Below the pieces are notes generated by a model. The model ran no database searches, was not told the origin of the DNA, and worked only from the letters and a program-made list of their open reading frames with translations. A stretch of DNA of 53,138 nt. Source: Putridiphycobacter roseus. Its GTDB lineage: Bacteria; Bacteroidota; Bacteroidia; Flavobacteriales_D; Crocinitomicaceae. A program made the position numbers and the translations under genes. The stretch lies in contig NZ_QKSB01000017.1 of NCBI RefSeq assembly GCF_003234935.1, forward strand, positions 1-53,138. Reading direction: 5' to 3'. Shown here piece by piece: positions 1 through 8,910 of this stretch. The first letter of the stretch is position 1. Every line of letters starts with the position of its first letter.

Positions 1-66
1 TAAAAGCGTTTAGTCTAAATTAAGACGTAATATCATTGACTAGCCACTTATGTTTTAATACTTTTG

Positions 67-108
67 TCTAGCATCTAGTATCTAGCGTCTAGTATCTTGC
101 TGCTAGCA
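67..108. repeat. Heptamer tandem repeat, consensus TCTAGYA
   Basis: Six consecutive 7-bp units can be read: TCTAGCA, TCTAGTA, TCTAGCG, TCTAGTA, TCTTGCT, GCTAGCA. The first four keep a TCTAG core in exact 7-bp register; the last two have drifted. Confidence 0.75.
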
Positions 109-159
109 ATTCCGTTCTGTTCTTGATACAACTGCTTTTGGCTACTGCCAAATTCAGAA

Positions 160-177
160 TCCCGATAGCTATCGGGA
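160..177. repeat. 18-nt perfect palindrome
   Basis: TCCCGATAGCTATCGGGA is its own reverse complement over all 18 bases, in a non-coding spacer. It could be a protein-binding site or a dispersed genomic repeat. Only one copy is present in this window, so repetition cannot be judged here. Confidence 0.6.
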
Positions 178-233
178 CGAACTGACACTTGTATTTTGTT
201 TAGCTACTATAATCTTAATAATGAATACTATTG

Positions 234-254
234 TCTATCTTCTAGCATCTAGGA
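234..254. repeat. Second heptamer cluster (three units)
   Basis: TCTATCT, TCTAGCA and TCTAGGA follow each other in 7-bp register. This is the same TCTAG-based unit as at 67-108, 126 bases further on. Confidence 0.6.
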
Positions 255-431
255 AAAAGGAGTTAAGGAGTCAGGAGTTAAGCAGTTAGCTTTTGGACTA
301 TAGCAACTACCTTCATGAAATTTGGAATTTTAGTTTTGAGATTTGAAATATGAGTGCTCGAGTATCATATCCGTAAATAAATAAAAACATTACTTTCCCA
401 AAACTAATATCCAATAACTATTAACTCTTCA

Positions 432-3257
432 CTAAACCAACTCTTTCCTTAAATAGGTTACCGTATCGCTTTTGGTATTTTTCGCCTTGCAAATTTTTTC
501 TGGGGTTCCTTCAATCATAATCTCCCCGCCATGTCTTCCGCCTTCAGGACCGATATCAATGATATAATCGGCTACTTTTATAATGTCCATATTGTGTTCA
601 ATCACCAATACCGTATTGCCTTCATCCGCCAAGCGTTTCAGTACCGCCAACAACATTTTAATGTCCTCAAAGTGTAAACCTGTGGAAGGTTCATCTAAAA
701 TATAAATGGTATTTCCTGTTGATTTTTTGGATAATTCTGTCGCTAATTTAATCCTTTGTGCTTCTCCACCACTAATGGTGGTTGAAGGTTGACCAATTTT
801 TATGTAGCCCAATCCGACAGACAATAAAGTCTCCAGTTTTTTTCTAATCTTAGGAATACCTTCAAAAAACAAGGTCGCATCCTCAATGGTCATTTCTAAT
901 ATATCGTTGATATTTTTCCCTTTGTACCTTACTTCTAAGGTTTCTCTATTGTATCTTTTACCTTGACATTCTTCACACTCTACATAAACATCTGGTAAAA
1001 AGTTCATTTCAATTAAACGCAGTCCCCCACCCTTACAGGCTTCACAACGACCACCTTTTACGTTAAAACTAAACCTTCCGGCCTTGTATCCACGTATTTT
1101 TGATTCTCCAATATCCGCAAACAAATTACGTATATCTCCAAATATACCCGTGTAAGTTGCTGGATTCGACCTCGGTGTTCTACCAATCGGCGCTTGATCA
1201 ATATCAATGACCTTGTCTAAATGCTCTAGTCCTTTTATTTTTTTATAAGGCAATGGTTTTTTTACCCCATTGTAAATGTGCGCGTTTAATATTGGGTACA
1301 AAGTATGGTTAATCAAAGAAGACTTACCACTCCCCGACACTCCGGTGATACAAGTAAAAGTCCCCAATTGAATTTTTAAGTCAATGTTCTTTAAATTATG
1401 TCCCGTTGCTCCAATCAATTCTAATTTCTTTCCGTTCCCTTTTCTTCTAGTAGTTGGTACTTCAATTTTTAAGTCCCCGTTCAAATATCCAGCAGTAGTA
1501 CTACCACTCGACTTGAGTTCGCCAATAGTTGAAGCTTGTGTTATATTTCCACCATGAATCCCTGCTTTGGGACCGATATCCACAATAAAGTCTGATGCTT
1601 CCATCATTTCCTTGTCGTGCTCCACTACAATTACAGAATTACCAACATCTCGCAAGCGTTTTAAGGCTTCAATTAATTTAGAATTATCCCTTTGGTGCAA
1701 TCCAATACTAGGTTCATCTAAAATGTACAACACATTCATCAATTCCGATCCAATTTGAGTCGCCAATCGAATTCTTTGCGCTTCACCACCGCTTAAAGTC
1801 TTGGAAGAACGGTTTAAGTTCAAATAATATAAACCGACATCAATTAAGAATTGCAAACGGTTTTTAATTTCCTTGAGAATTTCCTTCCCAATTTTTAATT
1901 GTTTTTCATTTAAAGTTTCAGCAACATGAGTAAACCATTCGTGCAGCTCCACTACATCCATTTGGCTCAATTCACCAATACTCTTTTCATTTATTTTAAA
2001 GTAAGATGATTCTTGATTTAACCTAGTCCCTTCGCAAACTGGACAAGTAATTTGGTTCATAAAACTATCGGCCCATCTTTTTACTGGAGCAGAGGGGTTT
2101 TCTTCATAATGTCGCAACACAAAATTAGTTATCCCTTCAAAGTCTACCGTTTTAGATTCATCACCAATGGTCAATACTTCTTCAAAGCCGAATAAGAGTT
2201 TTTGAATCAAGGCGTCATCAATATCTTTTATTTTATCCGTCGTTTTATGTCCATAAGCCGTTAAAATGGATTCAATTTGGGTTCCAATCCAATCGTTTTT
2301 CATTTTACCCAGCGGAATAATCCCACCTTCTTTTATACTTTTATTGGGATCAGGAATTACTTTATCCGTATCCACTTCCGAAATCATGCCCAGTCCGTTA
2401 CACTTTTTACAAGCCCCGTAAGGCGAGTTAAAAGAAAATAAATTAGGTTCTGGTTCGGCATAAGAAATCCCGGTAGTTGGACACATTAAAAAACGGCTAA
2501 ACTGTGCGGTTTCGCCTGTTTCAAAATCGATTAATTGCATCACATCCTGACCAAATTTTAAAGCCAATTTCACGGCATCTGTAACCCTTTGCGTATTCTC
2601 TTCATTGACCAAAATTCGATCGACCACCATTTCAATGTCGTGAATTTTATAACGATCGAGACGCATATTTGGGGTAATGTCAATAATCTCACCATCAACC
2701 CTTACTTTGGAATAGCCCGTTTTAGATATTTGTTCAAAAAGCTCACGGTAATGTCCTTTTCTACCTTTTACTTTTGGCGCCAACAATACTATTTTTCGGC
2801 CTTCGAATTTTTCTAATATTAAATCAATAATTTGTTGGTCGGAATACTTGACCATTTTCTCCCCAGTATTGTAGGAATAAGCCTCTCCCACTCTAGCATA
2901 CAACAACCTCAAGAAATCATATATTTCTGTCACCGTCCCCACAGTAGATCTCGGGCTTCGGTTTACTGTTTTTTGTTCAATCGAGATTACTGGACTCAAG
3001 CCTAGGATTTCATCCACATCTGGTCGTTCTAGTCCACCCAAAAACTGACGGGCATAGGCAGAAAAAGTTTCCAAGTACCTTCTTTGTCCCTCGGCAAAAA
3101 TCGTATCAAAAGCAAGCGAAGACTTTCCGCTACCACTTAAACCAGTAAATACAACTAATTTATTTCGAGGAATTTTCAGGTCAATATTTTTTAAATTGTG
3201 GACCTTCGCACCGTATATTTCAATAAATTCTTCTTGTGATTCGATTGGTTTAGCCAT
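432..3257 (-). CDS. uvrA: UvrA, excinuclease ABC subunit A
   Basis: DNA-damage sensor of nucleotide excision repair; a dimeric ABC-type ATPase that loads UvrB on lesions. The 941-aa product has the full family layout. The first ATP site has GLSGSGKSS near residue 40 and the signature LSGGEAQRIRLA. The second has GVSGSGKSSL in the C-terminal half and ISGGEAQRIKLA. Cys-X2-Cys zinc-binding pairs (CKKC, CPVC, CEAC, CEEC) are all present. Length is normal for UvrA. The ATG start gives a short N-terminus before the first ABC domain, and a -7 box lies 23 bases upstream. The gene is divergent from the NIF3-family gene. Nothing unusual is seen; identification is secure. Confidence 0.98.
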   Translation of the reverse strand: MAKPIESQEEFIEIYGAKVHNLKNIDLKIPRNKLVVFTGLSGSGKSSLAFDTIFAEGQRRYLETFSAYARQFLGGLERPDVDEILGLSPVISIEQKTVNRSPRSTVGTVTEIYDFLRLLYARVGEAYSYNTGEKMVKYSDQQIIDLILEKFEGRKIVLLAPKVKGRKGHYRELFEQISKTGYSKVRVDGEIIDITPNMRLDRYKIHDIEMVVDRILVNEENTQRVTDAVKLALKFGQDVMQLIDFETGETAQFSRFLMCPTTGISYAEPEPNLFSFNSPYGACKKCNGLGMISEVDTDKVIPDPNKSIKEGGIIPLGKMKNDWIGTQIESILTAYGHKTTDKIKDIDDALIQKLLFGFEEVLTIGDESKTVDFEGITNFVLRHYEENPSAPVKRWADSFMNQITCPVCEGTRLNQESSYFKINEKSIGELSQMDVVELHEWFTHVAETLNEKQLKIGKEILKEIKNRLQFLIDVGLYYLNLNRSSKTLSGGEAQRIRLATQIGSELMNVLYILDEPSIGLHQRDNSKLIEALKRLRDVGNSVIVVEHDKEMMEASDFIVDIGPKAGIHGGNITQASTIGELKSSGSTTAGYLNGDLKIEVPTTRRKGNGKKLELIGATGHNLKNIDLKIQLGTFTCITGVSGSGKSSLINHTLYPILNAHIYNGVKKPLPYKKIKGLEHLDKVIDIDQAPIGRTPRSNPATYTGIFGDIRNLFADIGESKIRGYKAGRFSFNVKGGRCEACKGGGLRLIEMNFLPDVYVECEECQGKRYNRETLEVRYKGKNINDILEMTIEDATLFFEGIPKIRKKLETLLSVGLGYIKIGQPSTTISGGEAQRIKLATELSKKSTGNTIYILDEPSTGLHFEDIKMLLAVLKRLADEGNTVLVIEHNMDIIKVADYIIDIGPEGGRHGGEIMIEGTPEKICKAKNTKSDTVTYLRKELV

Positions 3258-3280
3258 TGTATAGTTTGAGTAAGGGAGTA

Positions 3281-3288
3281 CAAATATA
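3281..3288 (-). promoter_or_regulatory. Predicted -7 box for uvrA
   Basis: The minus strand reads TATATTTG, an exact match to the Bacteroidota -7 consensus TAnnTTTG, ending 23 bases before the uvrA ATG. No clear TTG -33 element was found at the right distance. Confidence 0.55.
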
Positions 3289-3327
3289 ATTCATTCTTAA
3301 GGAATATTATTTTAATCACTCCACAAA

Positions 3328-3357
3328 TTGCTGCTTCAAAAAAATGAATTATTTTTG
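3328..3357 (+). promoter_or_regulatory. Predicted promoter of the NIF3-family gene (leaderless)
   Basis: TTG at 3328-3330, a 19-bp spacer and TATTTTTG at 3350-3357 match the Bacteroidota TTG-N19-TAnnTTTG consensus exactly. The -7 box ends only four bases before the ATG at 3362, so the transcript should start at or within a few bases of the start codon. Confidence 0.7.
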
Positions 3358-3361
3358 AAGC

Positions 3362-4456
3362 ATGCTACTAAAAGAAATCACCAACTATTTAGAATCCTTA
3401 GCACCATTGAGTACCCAAGAGTCTTACGACAATTCAGGTTATATCTGTGGTGATAAAAATTGGGAAATCACCAATGCACTCATCACCTTAGACTGCATAG
3501 AAGCTACGATTGATGAAGCCATAGAAAAAAAATGTAATTTGATTATTGCTCACCACCCAATTGTATTTAAGGGGTTGAAAAGTATAACCGGTAAAAATTA
3601 CATTGAACGCACAGTGATTAAAGCCATAAAAAACAATATTGCCATTTATGCGATTCACACCAATTTAGATAATTATGCCAAGGGAGTGAATTATAAAATT
3701 GGTCAATTATTGGGTATCACAAACCCAAAAATATTGGCGCCTACCTATGGAAATTTAGAAAAATTAGCTACATATGTCCCCATGGCACACCAAGAAACGG
3801 TGTTGAATGCCTTGTATACGGCAGGAGCTGGAAAGATTGGTGCTTATAGCGAGTGCAGTTTTACACTAGAGGGAGATGGCAGTTTTAAGGCAAATGATAG
3901 TGCCCAACCGTTTGTAGGTGAAATTGGTAAAAGACAGCTTGAAAAAGAAATTAAAATTGAAGTCATCATCAATAAATCGCAACGCAACCAAATTATTGTT
4001 GCATTATTACAAGCACATCCATACGAGTCCGTTGCATACGATATTTTTACACTGAACAATGCCAATACCGAAATTGGCGCTGGTATGTATGGCAGTTTAG
4101 ACAAACCAGTCGATACACTTGAGTTCTTTGATCAATTAAAAAAGACATTTAAATGTCAAGTCATTCGGCACACAGACATTTTACAAAAGACGGTACAAAA
4201 AATTGCTTGGTGTGGTGGTTCTGGTAGTTTTTTATTGGCACAAGCCAAAAACGTAAAGGCAGATATTTACATCACAGGAGACTTTAAATACCATGAATTT
4301 TTTGATGCGGAGCAAGATATTATTATCGCAGACATTGGTCATTATGAAAGTGAGCAATTCACAATTGAGTTAATTCATGATATTTTATCAGAAAATTTTA
4401 TTAAATTTGCACCCTATTTAACAGAAAGAGTTACAAATCCTGTAAAATATTATTAA
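3362..4456 (+). CDS. NIF3/YqfO-family dinuclear metal protein
   Basis: Member of the NIF3 (DUF34, YbgI/YqfO) family, which binds two metal ions and forms a toroidal hexamer; its physiological substrate is still disputed, although some members are annotated as GTP cyclohydrolase I type 2. The N-terminal half has the typical QESYDNSGYICGD and IIAHHPIVFKG motifs with metal-ligand histidines, and the C-terminal part has GDFKYHEF and GHYESE. At 364 aa it is the long form, with a PII/CutA-like domain inserted at about residues 130-240. The start fits the family alignment. The zinc-ribbon gene begins six bases after the stop, so the two are probably co-transcribed, a pairing common in Bacteroidota. 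Confidence 0.93.
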   Translation: MLLKEITNYLESLAPLSTQESYDNSGYICGDKNWEITNALITLDCIEATIDEAIEKKCNLIIAHHPIVFKGLKSITGKNYIERTVIKAIKNNIAIYAIHTNLDNYAKGVNYKIGQLLGITNPKILAPTYGNLEKLATYVPMAHQETVLNALYTAGAGKIGAYSECSFTLEGDGSFKANDSAQPFVGEIGKRQLEKEIKIEVIINKSQRNQIIVALLQAHPYESVAYDIFTLNNANTEIGAGMYGSLDKPVDTLEFFDQLKKTFKCQVIRHTDILQKTVQKIAWCGGSGSFLLAQAKNVKADIYITGDFKYHEFFDAEQDIIIADIGHYESEQFTIELIHDILSENFIKFAPYLTERVTNPVKYY

Positions 4457-4462
4457 ATAAAG

Positions 4463-5206
4463 ATGGCTAAAAAAAATACAGATAGCGCTATTACCGAAAA
4501 GTTAAATGCGCTTTATTATTTACAAGAAGTTGATTCTTCGATTGATAAGATTAGAACCGTAAGAGGTGAATTGCCTTTAGAGGTAGAAGAATTAGAAAGT
4601 GAAGTTGAAGGATTATCTATCAGAGCAGGAAAGTTGGATGATGAGTTGACTGAATTAGAAACTGATATTTCTAACAAGAAAAATGCAATTACTGACGCAG
4701 GTGCTGCAATAAAGAAATATAGCGAGCAACAAAAAAACGTTAGAAATAACAGAGAATACGATTCTTTATCTAAGGAAATTGAATTTCAAGGATTAGAAGT
4801 TGAATTAGCAGAGAAAAAAATCAAGGAGGCACAATTTAGAATTGAATCTAAAAAGGAAGCAATTGAAGAAGCAAAAGCTAAATTAACGGAGCGTACCAAC
4901 GATTTAGAAATTAAGAAAAAAGAATTGCAAGCGATTATCAACGAAACGGAGGCTGACGAAGAAAAGTTGATTAAAAAATCGGATAAAGCAAAGAAAAATA
5001 TTGAACCAAGATTAGTTGCTGCATACGAAAGATTAAGAAATAATGCAATTAATGGTTTAGCGGTAGTTTCAGTAGAAAGAAACTCATGCGGCGGTTGTTT
5101 CAATGAAATTCCACCACAAAGACAATTAGACATACAAGCAAGAAAGAAAATTATTGTTTGTGAGCACTGTGGAAGAATTTTGATTGAGCCACCAGTAGAA
5201 AGTTAA
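4463..5206 (+). CDS. C4-type zinc-ribbon coiled-coil protein
   Basis: A 247-aa cytoplasmic protein of the zf-RING_7/DUF164 type. Residues 10-190 are a charged, Glu/Lys-rich coiled coil, predicted as a long helical hairpin. The C-terminus carries a zinc ribbon with CGGC and CEHC pairs about 20 residues apart. Relatives are thought to bind nucleic acid, but no firm function is known. It lies directly downstream of the NIF3-family gene and is followed by a strong intrinsic terminator at 5227-5257, which closes the two-gene unit. Confidence 0.9.
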   Translation: MAKKNTDSAITEKLNALYYLQEVDSSIDKIRTVRGELPLEVEELESEVEGLSIRAGKLDDELTELETDISNKKNAITDAGAAIKKYSEQQKNVRNNREYDSLSKEIEFQGLEVELAEKKIKEAQFRIESKKEAIEEAKAKLTERTNDLEIKKKELQAIINETEADEEKLIKKSDKAKKNIEPRLVAAYERLRNNAINGLAVVSVERNSCGGCFNEIPPQRQLDIQARKKIIVCEHCGRILIEPPVES

Positions 5207-5226
5207 TCTTTTACTAAGATAATATT

Positions 5227-5257
5227 AAACCCAGACATTAATCCTCTGGGTTTTTTT
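5227..5257 (+). terminator. Intrinsic terminator after the zinc-ribbon gene
   Basis: A perfect 9-bp stem (AAACCCAGA with TCTGGGTTT) around a 9-nt loop, running into a seven-T tract. Confidence 0.85.
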
Positions 5258-5272
5258 ATGCCATAAATTTTC

Positions 5273-5280
5273 TATATTTG
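5273..5280 (+). promoter_or_regulatory. Predicted -7 box for fabG
   Basis: TATATTTG matches TAnnTTTG exactly and ends 18 bases before the ATG at 5299. A TTG codon in the reading frame at 5278 lies inside this box, so it cannot be the translation start. Confidence 0.6.
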
Positions 5281-5298
5281 AACCAAATAAAATTAACT

Positions 5299-6045
<747 letters not shown>

Positions 6046-6063
6046 TCAAATAAATATTTTTAC

Positions 6064-6096
6064 AAAAAAACCAGTCCAATACGGACTGGTTTTTTT
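6064..6096. terminator. Bidirectional terminator between fabG and ppk2
   Basis: A 14-bp perfect inverted repeat with a 5-nt loop (AATAC). The A-run on the left and T-run on the right make it functional on both strands for the convergent fabG and ppk2 genes. Confidence 0.88.
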
Positions 6097-6123
6097 ATTT
6101 TCTAAATCACCAATTAAACATGG

Positions 6124-6909
6124 TTATTTATCATAGGGTATATTTTCTAATATATAATCAAGCGCTTTAATTCTTGCATTTGTTTTTTTATTGGCATCAA
6201 TACGCATCCATGGTGCTTGAGCCTCATTTGTATTTTCAAACATAGCATCTTTGTATTTAGTATAATCATCCCACAATGCAATGGCACGTTCATCTACTGG
6301 AGATATTTTCCAACGCTTTAAATCACTTTTTTTAATATCCTCAAACCTTCTAATTTGTTCTTCTTTACTGATAGAAAAATAAATTTTCACTAGAAATGTA
6401 TCAGAATCTAAAACCATTTTTTCAAATGGATTAATTTGAGACATAAAAACGGAATACTCTTTTTGGGTACAAAAGTTATTTACAGGTTCAACAATGGCTC
6501 TATTATACCAACTTCTATCGAAGAATACGATTTCACCAGGTTTTGGCAGTTTATTGACATATCGTTGAAAATACCATTGTCCTTTTTCATCCTCAGTAGG
6601 CTTATTTAACGCAACAATTCTAAAATGCCTTGGATTAATATGGGCGGTAATCCTTCTAATAGCACCACCTTTTCCAGCAGCATCTCTACCTTCAAAAATA
6701 ACCACCACTTTTTTTCGCTCCTTAATCACCCAACTTTGTAGTTTCACCATTTCTACTTGTCGATCTGTTAAATCATTTTCATATTTGGTGTACCTTAATG
6801 CCTTTTTGACATCCGTTTTTTTTGACGAAAATAAGTTTCGAAGTCCCAATTTAGTATTTATTAAATCTACTTCGCTTTCTGTTAATTCTATTTTAGTAGT
6901 CGCTTCCAT
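6124..6909 (-). CDS. Polyphosphate kinase 2 family protein (second of pair)
   Basis: PPK2 enzymes move phosphate between inorganic polyphosphate and nucleoside di- or monophosphates. The 261-aa, single-domain protein has the P-loop FEGRDAAGKGG and the Walker-B-like lid motif FFDRSWYNR. These and the size fit the class I, one-domain PPK2 group (nucleoside diphosphate substrate), though the exact nucleotide cannot be told from sequence. It starts four bases after the stop of a paralogous ppk2 gene, so the two are in one transcript. It ends at the terminator shared with fabG. Confidence 0.92.
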   Translation of the reverse strand: MEATTKIELTESEVDLINTKLGLRNLFSSKKTDVKKALRYTKYENDLTDRQVEMVKLQSWVIKERKKVVVIFEGRDAAGKGGAIRRITAHINPRHFRIVALNKPTEDEKGQWYFQRYVNKLPKPGEIVFFDRSWYNRAIVEPVNNFCTQKEYSVFMSQINPFEKMVLDSDTFLVKIYFSISKEEQIRRFEDIKKSDLKRWKISPVDERAIALWDDYTKYKDAMFENTNEAQAPWMRIDANKKTNARIKALDYILENIPYDK

Positions 6910-6913
6910 TACT

Positions 6914-7765
6914 TTAAATATCTATTTGTTTGGCATTTCTATAATATCGAATGATAACATTAGGATCTGGAGATATTAACCCATCTAATGATTCTGTTTT
7001 ATCCTTATAATTAAAACGGGACAAGACATAGCGCATACTTTCTAACCTTGCTGTTTTTTTATCATTGGTTTTAACAATAATCCACGGAGAAAAATTGGTA
7101 TGCGTTTTACTAAACATTTCTTGTTTAAAAAAAGTGTACCTATCCCACATCTTTTGTCCCTCCATATCTACGGGACTAAACTTCCATTGCTTTAATGGAT
7201 TCCCAAGTCTATCGTCAAATCTTTCCTTTTGTTCTTGTTTCGAAATAGAGAACCAAAATTTAATAACGACTAACCCGTCTTCGTGCAGCATATGTTCAAA
7301 TTCGGGTACTTGAACCATAAATTGATCATATTGTAAATTTGTACAAAATCCCATTACAGGCTCAACCACTGCACGATTGTACCAGCTTCTATCAAAAAAT
7401 ACAATTTCACCAGGGTTTGGTAATTCTTTTATATACCTTCTAAAATACCATTGTCCTTGTTCCACTTCTGTTGGTCGAGACAAAGCAACTACTCTTGAAG
7501 TACGTGGATTTAAATGCTCTTTAAAACGCTTTATCGCCCCGCCTTTACCTGCTGCATCTCTACCTTCAAAAATAATAGCCACCCTTTTATTGTTGTCTGT
7601 TATCCATTTCTGAAGCGCTACCATTTCAGCTTGTAAAGACTCTAACTCCATTAAGTACTTTAAATTTTTAGTGACTTTACGGATATCCATCTCATTTTCT
7701 GAAGCAATTTGCATCAAATCTTTGCGCGTTTTTGCCCCTTCTAATTGTTCTTTTGTAAACTTCAT
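6914..7765 (-). CDS. Polyphosphate kinase 2 family protein (first of pair)
   Basis: A 283-aa PPK2 paralogue of the next gene, with the same P-loop (FEGRDAAGKGG) and FFDRSWYNR motif and all core blocks in the same order. It carries an extra C-terminal tail ending in SPDPNVIIRYYRNAK. Both copies look catalytically intact. The tandem layout suggests duplication followed by specialisation, for example nucleotide preference or synthesis versus use of polyphosphate. A -7 box lies 20 bases upstream. Confidence 0.92.
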   Translation of the reverse strand: MKFTKEQLEGAKTRKDLMQIASENEMDIRKVTKNLKYLMELESLQAEMVALQKWITDNNKRVAIIFEGRDAAGKGGAIKRFKEHLNPRTSRVVALSRPTEVEQGQWYFRRYIKELPNPGEIVFFDRSWYNRAVVEPVMGFCTNLQYDQFMVQVPEFEHMLHEDGLVVIKFWFSISKQEQKERFDDRLGNPLKQWKFSPVDMEGQKMWDRYTFFKQEMFSKTHTNFSPWIIVKTNDKKTARLESMRYVLSRFNYKDKTESLDGLISPDPNVIIRYYRNAKQIDI

Positions 7766-7784
7766 GTGCTGTTTATTTGCACAA

Positions 7785-7792
7785 CAAATTTA
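7785..7792 (-). promoter_or_regulatory. Predicted -7 box for the ppk2 pair
   Basis: The minus strand reads TAAATTTG, an exact TAnnTTTG match, 20 bases before the ATG. No clear -33 TTG was seen. A second minus-strand match (TAGATTTG, 7915-7922) lies further upstream. Confidence 0.5.
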
Positions 7793-7949
7793 TTGAATAT
7801 TACCAATTTAAAACCTGACAACCATCAAGTAAACAACTGAGGAATTACAGATTTTTAATATTACACAAATACCCTAAGCCAAAAAAAAAGACTATTTCAG
7901 TACAGCATTAGACTCAAATCTATATTCCTTTACTAGAAACTAAAGGAGT

Positions 7950-8168
7950 CTACTCTAAAGAATGATCGTCCTCGTATGCCAAAATATCTCCAGGTTGACA
8001 TGACAAGGCTTCACAAATAGCGGCTAAGGTTGAAAATCGGATAGCTTTTCCCTTGCCTTGCTTTAAAATGGACAAGTTAACTACAGACACCCCTACAATT
8101 TCGGATAATTCATTTAAGCGCATTTTACGCTTTGCCATCATCACGTCTAAATTTACTATAATTGCCAT
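7950..8168 (-). CDS. Small XRE-type helix-turn-helix regulator
   Basis: A 72-aa DNA-binding protein of the Cro/CI fold, similar to the YozG group. The helix-turn-helix runs from about residue 13 (KRKMRLNELSEIVGVS) to the recognition helix before GKGKAIRFSTL. It ends in an acidic tail (YEDDHSLE). It starts two bases after the stop of the membrane-protein gene at 8171-8668, so the two are translationally linked. YozG-like regulators are usually coupled to a membrane protein, which fits this pair. The target is unknown. Confidence 0.85.
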   Translation of the reverse strand: MAIIVNLDVMMAKRKMRLNELSEIVGVSVVNLSILKQGKGKAIRFSTLAAICEALSCQPGDILAYEDDHSLE

Positions 8169-8170
8169 AC

Positions 8171-8668
8171 TTATATAATTAATGATGATTCAAATGTTTC
8201 TACTAATTTCTCTAAGTTCTTTTCGTTCTTTCCCCAGCTATAAACACCAATGATTGCAACTGATGTAAACACAACATCTCCATTTTCATTTACATCAACA
8301 TAAATATTTTCGCCCCAGGACTTCCATGAAATATTGGAATAAGCAAACAATTCCCCTGCAGCCTCATCACTATAACCAATTTTAAAATCAGCAGCTTCTA
8401 GTACTTCTTTAAATTTAGGTACCAATATATCTTTTGAAAGGTCAAAAGATTTTTTCACTGTTATTTTTGAAGAAAATAAATTGAATGGACTCAAGAAATA
8501 AGATTTAAAACCAGGCTTTTTTCGGACTAAAAAATTAAACAAAAAAATCACCACAAGTATACCTGTGATGCCCATTAAGATTCTTTTATCATCCACTTTA
8601 TTAATGACAATGAAAAGTCCAATCAAGAACAAAATTCCGAATACACTTTTAAAATTTAAATTTTTCAT
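8171..8668 (-). CDS. Two-TM membrane protein, partner of the HTH regulator
   Basis: A 165-aa protein of unknown function. Two hydrophobic segments lie at about residues 8-24 and 31-49, followed by a soluble domain of about 110 residues. That domain has an alternating helix/strand pattern and a GENIYVDV...VYSWGKNEKN stretch. No catalytic motif is recognised. It is the promoter-proximal gene of a two-gene operon with the HTH regulator, which may control it or be controlled by signals through it. Confidence 0.7.
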   Translation of the reverse strand: MKNLNFKSVFGILFLIGLFIVINKVDDKRILMGITGILVVIFLFNFLVRKKPGFKSYFLSPFNLFSSKITVKKSFDLSKDILVPKFKEVLEAADFKIGYSDEAAGELFAYSNISWKSWGENIYVDVNENGDVVFTSVAIIGVYSWGKNEKNLEKLVETFESSLII

Positions 8669-8910
8669 ATTGTTTTTTTTTGTAAATGTAATGAATTAAA
8701 TTACATATTTAACGATAAACATTAATTATTATATATTAATCATAATTTATTTTTCGGAAATAATTAAAAAAAATAATGAAATAACCATACCTATATCTAG
8801 GTGAAAATCGTTGATCCAAACTCATTAACAGACTAATAATGCACTAACTATCATTTAAAAAGTAGTCGTTGTATATTATTTATATATATTAGTACGTTTA
8901 TTAAAACTAC

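Larger units (their letters stand above)
1..431. other. Non-coding spacer with short tandem repeats and a palindrome
   Basis: No convincing gene is visible in this stretch next to the 3' end of uvrA. It holds two clusters of a 7-bp tandem repeat (67-108 and 234-254), an 18-nt perfect palindrome (160-177), and a patch at 258-280 built from AGGAGTT/AGGAGTC-like units. The rest is AT-rich sequence full of stops in all frames. The repeats look like slippage-generated intergenic DNA, not a decayed gene. Confidence 0.7.

Noticed and set aside
5278..5298. Longer FabG start at a TTG codon
   Set aside because: The TTG is part of the -7 box TATATTTG, and the family alignment begins at the ATG at 5299.
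7927..7946. Hairpin CCTTTA/TAAAGG as a terminator for the HTH gene
   Set aside because: The stem is only six pairs and no T-tract follows on the minus strand.
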